Shown here: piece by piece, positions 22,326 through 33,453 of the stretch
How positions within the stretch are numbered: position 1 is the stretch's first letter
Layout of the letters: the number at the start of each line of letters is the position of its first letter
Source of the DNA: Mycoplasma crocodyli MP145
GTDB lineage: Bacteria; Bacillota_I; Bacilli_A; Mycoplasmatales; Metamycoplasmataceae
NCBI RefSeq assembly: GCF_000025845.1
Contig: NC_014014.1
Location: forward strand, 801,747 to 865,746
Reading direction: 5' to 3'
Length of the DNA stretch: 64,000 nucleotides
Notes under the pieces: generated by a model
Database searches by the model: none
The model's input: only the letters and a program-made list of their open reading frames with translations
Told to the model about the DNA's origin: nothing
Made by a program: the position numbers and the translations under genes

Positions 22326-23367
22326 TTATTAAACTCTTTTCTTTAAGATCACGAGCAACGCTACTCTTTGAAACCCCAGTCAGTATCTCAATTTCTCTAA
22401 TGCTAAAATCTTGTTCTTGCATTTTTTGTAAATTACTATTATTGTTTGAAACTTTTAAATATAATCGTCTTAAATAGTCATATTCTTTATTAGGATCACT
22501 AAAAGCAAGTGATGAACTAATTAAATTATACAATTCACCCGGGTAAGGAATTGTGCTAAATAATTGAATAATTTTTCTAAACATTTTGATATTAGGAGAT
22601 GATTTTTTAAATGTTTTTAATAAATTAAAAAGTATTTGCTCCGATATTTGAATAAGATCTTCTCTATCATATCTATTAAAATTAATGTGAGCTTGAAATC
22701 TTCTGAGAAGCGCTTTATCAAATTTGTCATATAAATTAGTTGTTGAAAATAAAATAATATTTTCATTCAAGTTATCAAGTCCTTTTAAAAACGAACTTGT
22801 TGCTCTTCCCATTTCTCTTATGTCATTTGAATTTATTCTATCAAGCGCTAACGAATCGAGTTCATCAAATAAAATAATAGCTTTTTTGCTATACCTAATT
22901 TCATTAATCTCATTAAATAATATTTCAATATTTTTAGGTGTTTGTCCAAGTTTCGAATCAATTAAATTTTCTGTTTTAACAATATATAAACTTCTTTCTA
23001 ATAATTTGGCTATTTGTCTAACGGTTTCGGTTTTTCCAGTTCCTGGTTCACCGTAAAAGAGAAATTTATTGATTCCTACATTTTGGTTGATTGCGTTTAA
23101 GACGCCTTTTACATCTTCCATGATTGATTCTGGTATTGATAAAGATTGTTTAAATTTATTATCTTTATAAAGGAATTGAAAATTTTCCTCAATTATTTGT
23201 GGAAGAAACTGTTCATCATTTGAAAGTAAAAATATTATATATTCATATATGTCTCTATCACCTTTTTGGTTAAATTTTCGCGCTATTTCGAGTGCCTCAT
23301 TAGCGAATGAAATATCATTTTTATCTTGATGATATCTAATTAGATTTAAAATATTCTTAATCGTCAT
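22318..23367 (-). CDS. AAA+ ATPase with C-terminal HTH, ietA-like
   Basis: A 349-residue cytosolic ATPase. Walker A GEPGTGKT is at 106-113, Walker B ILFDELDSLA at about 165-174, sensor 1 FSTTN near 208, and the Arg finger in ALLRRF (R222/R223), as in FtsH/spastin-like AAA domains. The N-terminal 90 residues are helical. The last 30 residues (IREIEILTGVSKSSVARDLK) read as a helix-turn-helix. The start is the ATG at 23367 with GAGGGGG six bases upstream; longer forms would begin inside the promoter. Its neighbour is the subtilase, overlapped by ATGAATAA. The ATPase probably senses or unfolds a target and controls the protease. Confidence 0.78.
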   Translation of the reverse strand: MTIKNILNLIRYHQDKNDISFANEALEIARKFNQKGDRDIYEYIIFLLSNDEQFLPQIIEENFQFLYKDNKFKQSLSIPESIMEDVKGVLNAINQNVGINKFLFYGEPGTGKTETVRQIAKLLERSLYIVKTENLIDSKLGQTPKNIEILFNEINEIRYSKKAIILFDELDSLALDRINSNDIREMGRATSSFLKGLDNLNENIILFSTTNLYDKFDKALLRRFQAHINFNRYDREDLIQISEQILFNLLKTFKKSSPNIKMFRKIIQLFSTIPYPGELYNLISSSLAFSDPNKEYDYLRRLYLKVSNNNSNLQKMQEQDFSIREIEILTGVSKSSVARDLKEKSLINE

Positions 23368-23388
23368 GAACAACCCCCTCACACATAT

Positions 23389-23394
23389 ATTATA
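23389..23394 (-). promoter_or_regulatory. -10 box (TATAAT) of the ATPase/subtilase operon
   Basis: TATAAT 21 bases before the ATG, downstream of the hsdR terminator, so the pair has its own promoter. Confidence 0.6.
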
Positions 23395-23400
23395 CAACTT

Positions 23401-23429
23401 TTTGGGACATTATATTAAAATTTGGGACA
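23401..23429 (-). promoter_or_regulatory. putative operator: two 9-bp direct repeats 20 bp apart
   Basis: On the minus strand TGTCCCAAA occurs twice, at 23421-23429 and 23401-23409, exactly 20 bp start to start (about two helical turns). The proximal copy lies six bases upstream of the -10 box, in the spacer or -35 zone. A GC-rich core in such AT-rich DNA, repeated in phase, suggests a protein-binding site. The HTH at the end of the adjacent ATPase is a candidate ligand. Confidence 0.5.
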
Positions 23430-23458
23430 AAAATCACCCTCTTTAGAAAGTGATTTTT
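23429..23458 (-). terminator. terminator of the type I R-M operon
   Basis: AAAAATCAC pairs with GTGATTTTT around a 12-base loop, just after the hsdR stop, with a T-run on the minus strand. Confidence 0.8.
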
Positions 23459-23463
23459 TAGTG

Positions 23464-26451
23464 TTATTTAAATATGATATCGTCAATTCTTGTTGAAGAA
23501 TAGTCATTTCCAACCTCTTCAATATTTAAATTATTAAACAAATCTCTGATTTCTTCTTGAACTTTTTTCAATCTTTCAAATATATTAGTATCTCCTAATC
23601 TTGCTTTGTTTATATCAGATAACGAAAGAGGTTTTAATGTTTTTATTGATGCTTTAATTGCTTCATATAATTTATAATAATCAAATTTATTTTCTTGACA
23701 AATCTTGTTTAACTCTTCATTAAACAAGCATGTTATTTTCACAGAGTCTTTTAGTTCAACAACTTTATTATTTGTAATTAATTTATTTACAAATCATTCG
23801 ATTAAGTCTTTCAATTTAAAAAGTTTTAAACTAGATTTTATTTTTCTAATCAAATCAGATACACTTGTTTCCTTATGTCCCTTTAAAATATTATTTACAT
23901 CTATTAGTATATCTTGAAGTCCATAACTAGTTGAGCTAACTATTTCAGCACAATAATCAATATATTCATTTATATTAGTTTTTTCTTCGTCACTTACTTT
24001 TTTAAGTTGTGTTCTAAATTCAATTGATAACGATTTTAAATCTTCGATATATCTATCACTATGAAGCTTCTTGTTGTTATCATTATCAAATTCTTGAATG
24101 TATAACAATTTTGTAATCATTTCTATCAATTCTGATAATGCCTTTATAAATTTTGCTTTTTCAATAATTGATGAAAGTTTAAAAACATATTCAACATTAG
24201 GATATGTTTTAATAAAATTTTCATATATTTCTTTATAAAATTCATAAAATTTTTCATATGTGGGAACACCAATGTTTTTAGCCCCATATCAACTTGAAGC
24301 ATAAATTTTATATGCTTCTTCCATTTGAACAGCATTATTCCTGAACGAAAAAATCTTACCAAATCGTTTATCATAATTACTTATTCTATTTGTTCTTGAA
24401 AAAGCTTGAATTAACCCATGCTTTTCTAGTTTTTTATCACAATATAGAGTGCTTAAATATTCCGAATCAAATCCTGTTAGCAATATGTTAACAACTATAA
24501 CAAGATCAATTTCAACTTCTTTTATTTTTGTTGTTAAATTACTATGAAAACCTTCGTATGTACTTAAATCATAAGTTGTGTTGTACATTTTATTGTAATC
24601 ATACATAATTTGTCTTAGGGATTCTTTTTGCGTTGAATTTAAATGTTCTGTTGTTATATTTCCTTCATCATCACTATTCGCATCATTAGGATCATATGTA
24701 AAAATTGAAGTAATCTTTAAATTTGTACCTAATTCATTTTGAACTTCTTTAAAGACTTGATAGTATTCAATGGCCATTTCTATAGATGAAACGGCAAAAA
24801 GTGCATTAAACTTTGTTTCTCTTATTTGCTTGTTTTGGTTAGAAATATTATTAACAATGAATGTGGCAACTTCCTTTAATCTTCTTTTATCAAAAAAGGC
24901 TGCCTTACGATCAATGTCTTTAACATTGATATCAGGAATACATTCATCTTTATAAGACATTGTTTTAACTTGATTATATTGAAATGGTAATACAATTCCA
25001 TCTTTACATGCTTGATCTATTCTATAACTATGCAATTGATCTCCAAAAATAAATGGAGTTGTAAATATATCATCTTGTCTTTCCGGAAAAATTGGTGTAC
25101 CGGTAAAACCAAAAACTAAACTATTTTTAAAATGTTCTTTTATTCTTTTGTGCATTTCACCAGCATTGGTTCTATGGCATTCATCAAAAATAAAAACTAT
25201 TTTTTTATCCTTATCTTTAACTTTTGAAATTTTTGGTCCACCAGTAAGTCAACCGAGTTTTTGAATAGTTGTTACAACAATATTTCTTTTTTTAGAATTA
25301 TCATTAAATACTTCAACAAGTTCATCGGTATTTTTGCTTGATGAAACGCAATTTTTTTGAAATTTTTCAAACTCTTTTTTTGTTTGTTCATCTAAGTCTT
25401 TACGGTCAACTACAAAAACCACCTTATGCAATTTATCAGAAAGATGGTCCAAAATTAATGTTGACGATTTAAAAGAAGTTAATGTTTTACCACTTCCTGT
25501 TGAATGTCAAATATAACCACCTTTTCTTTCATCATAAGTAGGGTTAGGTTTTTCAATGAATTCCTTAGTTTTAATTAAAATTTTCTCTGCTGCACAAATT
25601 TGATAAGGTCTTAATATCCTTATTTGTTTTTTTAGTGTTAAAACACTATAAAAAAGAATAACGTTTAAAGTAGTGTTTTTCTTAAAAAATATGTTTGTGA
25701 AGTCTTCTAAATTGTGAATTTGATTATTTAACGAATCGGTTCAACACAAAGCTTTTTTATAAGTATTTTTAGATTCAAATTTTCTTCTTTTATCATTTTG
25801 CTCTTCAGAGATAAGAGTAGATGAATAATACTTGGTTTCTGTGCCGTTTGACGCTATAAACATTTGAATATATCAATAAAATTTATTGTTATCTTTGCAC
25901 ATTGTTTCTCTACGGTATCTTCTTATTTGATTAAATGCTTCCTCGATTGATCCACCTCTTCTTTTAAGTTCGATATGTATTATAGGAAGTCCATTTAATA
26001 AAATTGTCACGTCATAATAATTATTAGCATATTCATCACTAGGATGAAATTGATTTATAACTTGTAAAATATTGTGTTCAACATTTTTCTTGTCATATAT
26101 TTTAACATTCATTAATGTTTCATCATCTTTAAGTACTTCTATAATATGTTGTTCACTAAATTTAGTAAGACTTTCTTTAGGTGTTGTGATATTTTCAATA
26201 TATTCTTTAAAAACTTGATTTCATTCGTTTTCGCTAAAAGTGCAATTATTTAATTGTTCTAGACAAAGCTTAAAATTATCTATTAATTCTTTTTCTGTTT
26301 TTATATCTTTTTTATATTCAAAACCTTGGCGAATTAAATCTGATATAAATTTTTTTTCTAGATCTTCTTCAGATTGATATGATTGATCACAGTTAACAAT
26401 CGGTTCAAATTTATCAATTATTGTGTTTAATGGCAAATATCTTTTATTCAT
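23464..26451 (-). CDS. hsdR: type I restriction enzyme, HsdR (R) subunit
   Basis: A 995-residue translocase-nuclease. The N-terminal PD-(E/D)xK site is intact: D147, then IHIELKRRGG with E161 and K163. The SF2 motor has Walker A TGSGKT (318-323), DECH box at 423-426, and motif III FTGTP. The helicase half continues to LLTGFDSEYLSTLY and FSRTNRI. The last 200 residues are the helical domain that docks on the methylase. It resembles the EcoR124 (type IC) branch. The start overlaps the hsdS stop in the form ATGAATAA. No frameshift is seen, so restriction should be active. Confidence 0.94.
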
Positions 26452-27697
26452 TCTTACCTACTTTAAAATTAAATAGTTTGTTTCTATAATACTCGAATTG
26501 TTTTTTTCTTAATTCGAGTTCAAGCGGTAAACCTTCGTTAATTGAATTAGAATATATTTCAAATTTATCTAGGATTTCAACAATTTTATTTTGTTCTTCA
26601 ATTGATGGAATAGGGATTTTAAATTCTAAAATGGTTTTCATATCAGGGTGTTTTATACCTGCCCCTCTATAGGCATTTCCTACATCTTTATTAATTAACT
26701 TGAGATAAAAATATAAAAACTTATTATTTAATATATCTTTGTTTCTTGAAGTCATAATCCTATTATCGGTTGTACAAAAATAACCATTTGTATATTTAAT
26801 AATTGCACTACCACCTCCAGGTATTGAAACTACTTCACCATATGCTAAAAAATCACCCGCTTTTTCTTTTGTTGTGTATGCACTAAACTTACCTGTTGAT
26901 AAAATTTTAACATCACCACCTTCAACAATTAAGTCTTTTAAAGTAGATGCTTCTAGGTATCTATACTTAATTGTTTTAGGTTGTTTAGATTTATCAATAT
27001 TTTTAAATTTTTTATCTCAATATGTAACTTCTCAAAGTTTCTTAACCTCTACATCTTTTCTATTACTAAAATCTAATAATAATTGTTTATAGTAGTTGTA
27101 TTGTTTATATCTAGCTGTAAGCTCTGCTGTAAGCTCTGCTGTAAGCTCTGCTTCAAGTTCTTCGAACTTATCTAAAATTTCAACTATCTTATTTTGAATT
27201 TCTATTTGTGGTATTGGAATTTTTAAATCTAAAATTCTTCTCATTTCAGGATGTTTTATACTCGCACCTCTATAGGTATTTTCTACATCTTGATTAATTA
27301 ACTTGAGATAAAAATATAAAAACTTATTATTTAATATATCTTTGTTTCTTGAAGTCATAATCCTATTATCGGTTGTACAAAAATAACCATTTGTATATTT
27401 AATAATTGCACTACCACCTCCAGGTATTGAAACTACTTCACCATATGCTAAAAAATCACCCGCTTTTTCTTTTGTTGTGTATGCACTAAACTTACCTGTT
27501 GATAAAATTTTAACATCACCACCTTCAACAATTAAGTCTTTTAAAGTAGATGCTTCTAGGTATCTATACTTAATTGTTTTAGGTTGTTTAGATTTATCAA
27601 TATTTTTAAATTTTTTATCTCAATATGTAACTTCTCAAAGTTTCTTAATATTAACTTCATCTTCACTAAGATTATTTATAAGGTCAAGAATATTCAT
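26444..27697 (-). CDS. hsdS: type I R-M specificity subunit HsdS with two near-identical TRDs
   Basis: A 417-residue specificity subunit. Two target recognition domains (about 17-135 and 218-336) are each followed by a helical conserved spacer. The two TRDs are encoded by a perfect 356-bp direct repeat, so they are identical in sequence; normally TRD1 and TRD2 differ. The central helical spacer holds a repeated LTAE motif (about 183-195), equivalent to the TAEL repeats of EcoR124 that set the spacing between half-sites. The predicted target is therefore palindromic and bipartite. Start ATG shares one base with the hsdM stop (TAATG); hsdR follows with 8-bp overlap. Confidence 0.93.
26690..27045. 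repeat. 356-bp perfect direct repeat, copy A (TRD2 of hsdS)
   Basis: I compared the two copies line by line and found no mismatch; the offset to copy B is 603 bp. Beyond 26690 the flank is still similar but diverged (several substitutions within 55 bp), and identity stops sharply at 27046. This pattern suggests gene conversion or recent recombination within an older domain duplication. Confidence 0.95.
27114..27149. repeat. three perfect 12-bp tandem repeats in the hsdS central spacer
   Basis: GCTGTAAGCTCT on the + strand occurs three times in a row, with a degenerate fourth copy at 27150-27161. On the coding strand each unit adds four residues (LTAE in register), so slippage would change spacer-helix length without breaking the frame. 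Confidence 0.95.
27293..27648. repeat. 356-bp perfect direct repeat, copy B (TRD1 of hsdS)
   Basis: Identical to 26690-27045. Direct orientation means recombination would delete or duplicate one TRD and the central spacer rather than invert them. Confidence 0.95.
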
Positions 27698-29268
27698 TAC
27701 TTACCTTCTAACTCAAAAATTAATTTCTTAATTTGTTCTCTTAGTTTTTGATTTTTTGAAGTAATTTCATTAAGTTGTTTATTTAAATTAATGATATCAA
27801 TTTCTTCCTTGACTTCTTCTTTTTTAAAGAATCTATCAGGACTTAAATTAACACTTTTATCTAAAAAGAATTCATTAGCAACTGGTTTTGATACGTTTTC
27901 TATATCTTTTCTGTCTTTAACTATTTTTAATACATTTTCAATATTTTGTTCAGACATTTTATTTTTTTTCCCATCTTTATAAAAATGACTTGATGCATCA
28001 ACAAATAAAATATCTTTTGTTTGTTTGTTTTTGTTCAAAACCATTATATTAACCGAAATTGATGTTCCAAAAAACATATTATTAGGCATAACTATAATAG
28101 CTTCTATAAAATTATTTTCCACCAAATATTTTCTAATATTTACTTCGCTTTCATTATCTCTGTAAAACATTCCCGGAAAACATACAATTGCTGCAACTCC
28201 TTTTTTATCCAGAGAATATAATGAATGAAGTACAAAACCTAAATCTGAATTACTTTTAGGCATAAGTGTAGGTACAATATTAAATCTTTCATCACTTCTG
28301 ATACTAGTTTCATTGTAGTCTTCTCAAGCTATTGAGTAAGGGGGATTGGAAACAACAACGTCAAACTTTTTCTCTAAATGTAATGGGTCATTTAGTGTAT
28401 CACCACATTTTAAATCTATTTTGTCAAATTCAACACCATGAATTATTAGATTCATTTTTGATAGTGAAAAAGTTGTTGGATTACTTTCTTGGCCACTAAA
28501 ATGAAGATATGGATTATTAAGAATTTTTTTAAATTTTAAAAGAAGTGAACCGCTTCCACATGTAGGATCATAAACACTATAAATATCTTTACTATTTTTG
28601 TAAACGAGAGTAACATTGGCTAAAAACTTTGAAACTTCTTGTGGTGTAAAAAACTCTCCTCCTGATTTTCCACCCGATGCTGCATACATACCTATTAAGT
28701 ATTCATATGCATCACCAAACGTATCGATAGAGTGATCATCAAATTTTGAACCAAAATCAATTTCTGCAACCGTTAAAATTGTTTTAGTAATTATATTATT
28801 CTTTTTCTTAAGTTGATTTTCATTGTTGTTGTTTATATTTAAAAAATTTAAATTGTTGAAGTTTGGAAATGTTCCTTCAAGAATATTTTCGCTATCATTT
28901 ATATTCGCACTTGAAACAATACTATTAAATATATCATTAATATCAATATTAATATTTTCATTTAGGTGAACATCTTTTGATAAATTAACAAAAAGATGTG
29001 AAGGTTTTATAAAAAAACCAATTAAGTCGGGTAAATCTTTTTTCATTTTAAGAACTTCAATGTCATCATCATTCTTATTAGAATAATCTTTAAGTCCATT
29101 TTCTTCTACTTTATCAACAAAATATTCTGATATAAATCTATAAAATAAAATACCTAAAAATACTTGTTGAAATTCACTTGCATTAATTTTACCCCTCACT
29201 TTATTAGCAAGATCTCATAGTTTGTTGTGAAGCACTTTTTTGTGGTCAATATCTTTAACTTTTTTCAT
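27697..29268 (-). CDS. hsdM: type I R-M DNA methyltransferase HsdM
   Basis: A 523-residue N6-adenine methyltransferase subunit. The AdoMet motif DPTCGSGSLL begins at D234 and the catalytic NPPY lies at 308-311. The N-terminal helical domain is complete (HNKLWDLANKVRGKINASEF). It is the first gene of hsdM-hsdS-hsdR. The start has TAGGAG upstream and a TATAAT box at 29296-29301. In-frame TGA encodes Trp in KLWDLAN and IAWEDYN. It forms M2S with HsdS to methylate the target and protect self DNA. Confidence 0.95.
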
Positions 29269-29295
29269 TTTAAAATCTCCTAAATAGTAATTATT

Positions 29296-29301
29296 ATTAT
29301 A
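29296..29301 (-). promoter_or_regulatory. -10 box of the hsdMSR operon
   Basis: TATAAT 27 bases upstream of the hsdM ATG and just after the terminator of the preceding ABC operon. Confidence 0.5.
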
Positions 29302-29324
29302 ACTAATTAATACAAAATGTGGTC

Positions 29325-29353
29325 AAAAAAGACACTGCATAAGCAGTATCTTT
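29325..29353 (-). terminator. terminator of the P80/nuclease/ABC operon
   Basis: AAAGATACTGC pairs with GCAGTGTCTTT (one wobble) around TTAT, followed on the minus strand by a T-run. It lies 34 bases past the last permease stop. Confidence 0.88.
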
Positions 29354-29386
29354 CAAGTGTTAATTGGTTGTGTGATAATTAGTTTA

Positions 29387-30352
29387 TTAACCCTTAATTG
29401 TTGATCCTTGTCTAGAAATAGCGTTCATAATCTTTTTACGGAAAATGAAGTATACAATGAACATAGGAACAATAACAATGATAGCTCCAGCCATACGGAT
29501 GTTTTGGTAAAGACCCATATTTTCTCCTGTTTCACTACGTCTAATACCAACAGTAAATAATCATGTTGACATAACGTCAATCTTATTACCAGAAATAAGT
29601 GCTGGTCATAAGTAGCTGTTTCATGAAGCAAGAGATGTAAGAATAATAATAGTTAAAGTTGTTGGTGTTACCATTGGTGCAGCTATTTTAAGGAAATATC
29701 TCATTCCTGTAGCTCCATCAACTAGTGCAACTTCTTTTATTCTTCCAGGAATTGCTTCAAAAGCATTTCTGAACATCATAGCATTGAATATAGATGCAAC
29801 GAAAGGAAGAGCGATTGCTAAAATAACTTTATGCAATTCTTGTTGAAGACTTAAATTAACAACCATTTGGTATTGTCCTGAAAGTAAAGCAACCTCAGGT
29901 AGTACCAATAGTGAAAGTAAGATACGTCATATTATTTTCTTACCGGCTCATTTTTGAAGTGAGAAAGCATAACCCAGTGACATTGTGACTACTATTTTTA
30001 AAACAACAGAAATCAAAACGTTACTAAATGTTACACCTAAGGCTTTTCAATAACCTTCAACAAATGCTTGACTAAAGTTTTCTCAATTTAGTCCATCAGG
30101 AACTAATTGCAGTCCACCACCCGAGTTCATTAAATCGATTTGGTCGTTAGACATTAATGATGTTGCAACCATATAGTAGAACGGGAACAAAATAACTAGA
30201 CCAAATAAACATAGAATAGTTAATTTGCTTAAAACTGATAATCCTAATGAGAATAAAGATGTTTCATGGACTTGCTGAGAAACTTTTTGACCATTTCTTG
30301 CAAGTCTTTTTTTACCGAATCAGTTTTGTAGAATTAATTTTTGTTTGAACAT
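29387..30352 (-). CDS. ABC transporter permease, MalG/UgpE-like
   Basis: A 321-residue inner-membrane permease with about six TM segments. The EAA loop is visible as FRNAFEAIPGRIKEVALVDGA, the coupling-helix motif that docks on the ATPase. The start has AGGAG upstream and the reading frame overlaps the end of the preceding permease gene by 41 bp. It completes a five-gene operon with the nuclease lipoprotein. In M. genitalium the equivalent set is MG185-MG189. Confidence 0.88.
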
Positions 30353-31358
30353 TTCTTTCTCCTAACTGATTTGCGAGTTTAATAACTATATCAAAACCAC
30401 CACGTAGGATTGTTGAGAAGGCGACCCCTATTAAGAATAGGAAGATAGATGCAACCCCAGCATCAGAGAAGCGGGAACTTATAACTGCATTATATACATA
30501 AAGCATGAGTGTTGATCCACCATTTAGGATAGCTTCTGCTGGATTGTTTGAGAACAATGCAAGTGGGAAGACCTTAATACCTCCTATAACACCAATAGTT
30601 ATTAAGAATGTTGTTGTTTTATTGATAGAAGGTAATGTAATTTTGAAAAATTGTTTTACAGTTCCTGAACCATCAATAGAAGCTGATTTATATAAATTTT
30701 TATCAACAGACAACATAGCTGTTGTAAAAATTAAGATATTGAATGCTAAGTTTTGTCATATACCTAAAATGAACATTGCAACAAAAGCATTTCAACCAGA
30801 ATCGTTACCAGAAGTTAATCAAGCAATATTTACACCAAACGCACTATTAATAACTCCGAATTTAGCATCAAAGATATTAATGAATGTAAGTGATATAGCA
30901 ACTCCACTTGTTACATATGGTAAGAAGAAAATTGTTTGTCATAAACCTCTTGCTCATTTTTTGTAAAGTAATGAAATTGCCGAGGATATAATTAGAGAAA
31001 TACTAATTATTATCGGTAATGAAAGTAATCCATAAAGTAATGAATTACGAAGTGCAACACCATATAACGGATCTTTAAGAAGATACTTAAAACCATCTAA
31101 TGAAAAATGTGCTGATTGAGGATCCGCAGGATTATCAAGAGGTAAAAACGCATCTTTTATTGTTATAAAGAATGGTGCAATGGTGAATAATGAAATTATT
31201 ATTACACCAGGTAAAATTAATAGAAAAGGTTTGTAAAAAGGAGTTTTCTTTTCTAAATATGATGCTGATATATTAGGTTTTTTAGCAGCAACTTTTTTGG
31301 TTCCATATTTAAATAAAAACGGAAAAGTTTTTGCTATTCAAGCATACATATTAGTCAT
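30312..31358 (-). CDS. ABC transporter permease, MalF/UgpA-like
   Basis: A 348-residue permease with a cytosolic N-terminus, then six or so TM segments and an EAA-type loop near LYKSASIDGSGTVKQFFKIT. It begins with an ATG overlapping the ATPase stop codon by 8 bp (ATGACTAA). Together with the next permease it forms the membrane pore of the importer. Trp codons are TGA. Confidence 0.87.
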
Positions 31359-33444
31359 TGATTTTGTATTCCAAACGATTTTCGGTTACAGCATCAAAAA
31401 CATGAAGTTTATTTATAGGAAGTTCGAAGTGAATTTTATCACCTATTTTATATTTGTATTCATTACCAAGTAGCATATTGATTCTTCCAACATTTTCTAC
31501 TACAACAAGTAATTTAGATTCCTTACCAAAATCTTCAAGTGCTATTATTTGACCAGTAATAGAATCGGTTGTAGGTTTAGATTTAATTAAGTAATCTTCA
31601 CCTCTAACTCCGATGTTTAAATTACCTGTATCTCTGGAAGGTACACTTATTCCTTTTACCAATTTATCTAGCACATAGGCTTTTCCATTTTTTGCAATAG
31701 CTGGGAAAAGAGCCATTTCAGGCATTCCTAAGAAACGAGCAACAAATTGGTTCGTTGGTTTATTATATAGATCAAGTGGTGTTCCAAGTTGTTGTACTTT
31801 AGAAGTAGACATACATATTACAACATCGGAAATCGACATAGCTTCTTCTTGGTCGTGAGTAACGAAAACTGTTGTTATACCAAGTGATTGTTGAATTTCT
31901 CTAATTCATTGACGAGTTGAAATACGAAGTTTTGCATCAAGGTTTGAAAGTGGTTCATCCATTAATAAAATTTTTGGTTTTTTAACTATAGCACGAGCTA
32001 TAGAAACACGTTGTTGTTGACCACCACTTAAACGAGTAGGTTTCTTTTGAAGAATAGGAATAATTTCAACACGTTTTGAAACTTCCATAACATCTCTATG
32101 AATAGCTTGTTTAATTGTAATAATGTCTTTTGAATATTCTTCTAGTAATGCTTTTTCTTCTTCATTAAATATAATTTCACGAGTTTTTTTGTTTTCCTTC
32201 ATCACTGAGAAGAAATTATATTTGGCATTTAATTCAGCTCTAAGTTTTAAATGAATATTAAGCATTACATCAGGTAAAATTTTTGATTCTTGATAAGCTT
32301 CTTTAACTAAGTTCTTAGAATCTTTGTCTTGTGAATATTTAGCTTTTACTAAATTAAATTCTTTTTGAGCTGTAGCTTTTTCTTCTGAATAAGCTTTAAA
32401 TACTTTTGCTCTATTTATAGAGTATTTATGTTTGAATAAAGTTACTAAAACCTGTTGTTCGTGTTTTAGTAGTTTAACTTTATCTTCCAATGAAATATTT
32501 TCTTTCATTTGGGCGTTTATTTTGAGTAAGTAATCTTGTATCTCGTTAACTTTGTTTTGGGCATCATCACCTTTTGATGATTTACTTAAACTTGAAACTG
32601 ATAGCAATTCTATTGATAAAGGTGTAAATTCTTTTTCTAGTCCTAGAACTTTTTGCTCATTAGCTTTAAGTGTCTCAGCTGATATTTTAGCTTTTGTATC
32701 AATTTTTAAATTTTCAATGCTTTTTAAAATTGACTTAGCAAGAGATGATAATTGTGCATCTCTGTGAATCTTAGCCATTTTAAATTTAGTTTTAGCATTT
32801 TCAAATTCTTCAATTGATTCAGCTAGAATTCTTTCGTAATTATGAAATGTATCTTGTTTTAAATAGTAAAAATCGCTTAATGTACTATTTAGTTCGTTTA
32901 TCTCTTGTTGGCTAGCACCAAGACGTTTTAGGTAAATACTTGCAATTTTCATTGTTGCAAGTTCTTTTTTCATAAGAATATTGTTTTTTCAATGACTGTC
33001 ATTTTTCAATGGAAAAGCAATATTAGAATATACACTTAAGTGTGGATAAAGTGCATAATTTTGAAACACAAAACCTAATTTACGCTTTTGAGGTGAATAT
33101 TTTGTAACATCATTACCTTGGAATAAAACTTTTCCAGAGGTTGGTGTTAATAAACCTGCAATAGCATTAAGTGTTGTTGTTTTACCTGAACCCGATGGTC
33201 CTAATAAAGTAACAAGTGTACCTTTTTTAATCTTAAAACTTACATCATCAACTGCTAAGGTTTCCCCGAAGTCGATAAACAAGTTTTTTAGCTCAATAGC
33301 AGGTAATTCTTGTTGTTTACTTTCTAATCTTTTCTTTCTAAAATAATCAATACGATCAAGGACATCCTTGTTGTTATCTAAATTTTTAGAAATAGATTTA
33401 GCTTTTATTTTGCCTTTTAGAGAAGATAAAAATTCTATTTTCAT
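31351..33444 (-). CDS. ABC transporter ATP-binding protein with a ~300-residue insertion
   Basis: A 697-residue ATPase of the MsmK/UgpC type. Walker [10 protein letters not shown] lies at 82-90, the Q-loop [11 protein letters not shown] near 126, and the signature [15 protein letters not shown] at about 471-485. In ordinary members signature and Q-loop are some 50 residues apart; here about 300 extra, Lys/Glu-rich, coiled-coil residues (about 150-455) are inserted in the helical subdomain. Walker [12 protein letters not shown] and H-loop VFVTHDQ follow, then a TOBE-like domain. Insertions at this site are known in mycoplasma homologues such as MG187. It begins 9 bases after the nuclease stop with GGAG. 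Confidence 0.9.
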
Positions 33445-33453
33445 TTTTCTCCA

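Noticed and set aside
24144..24374. A 76-codon minus-strand ORF near the end of hsdR
   Set aside because: It is a different frame over the intact hsdR coding frame, which reads through with normal protein composition.
27114..27161. Short tandem repeats as a possible CRISPR-like array
   Set aside because: Units are contiguous without spacers and encode TAEL-type residues in hsdS.
20127..29268. Mobile element carrying the defence island
   Set aside because: No transposase, integrase, terminal repeats or flanking tRNA gene was found at either edge.
29425..29631. Alternative frame in the last permease gene
   Set aside because: The permease frame continues to TAA at 29387 with TM segments and an intact EAA loop; the alternative has neither.
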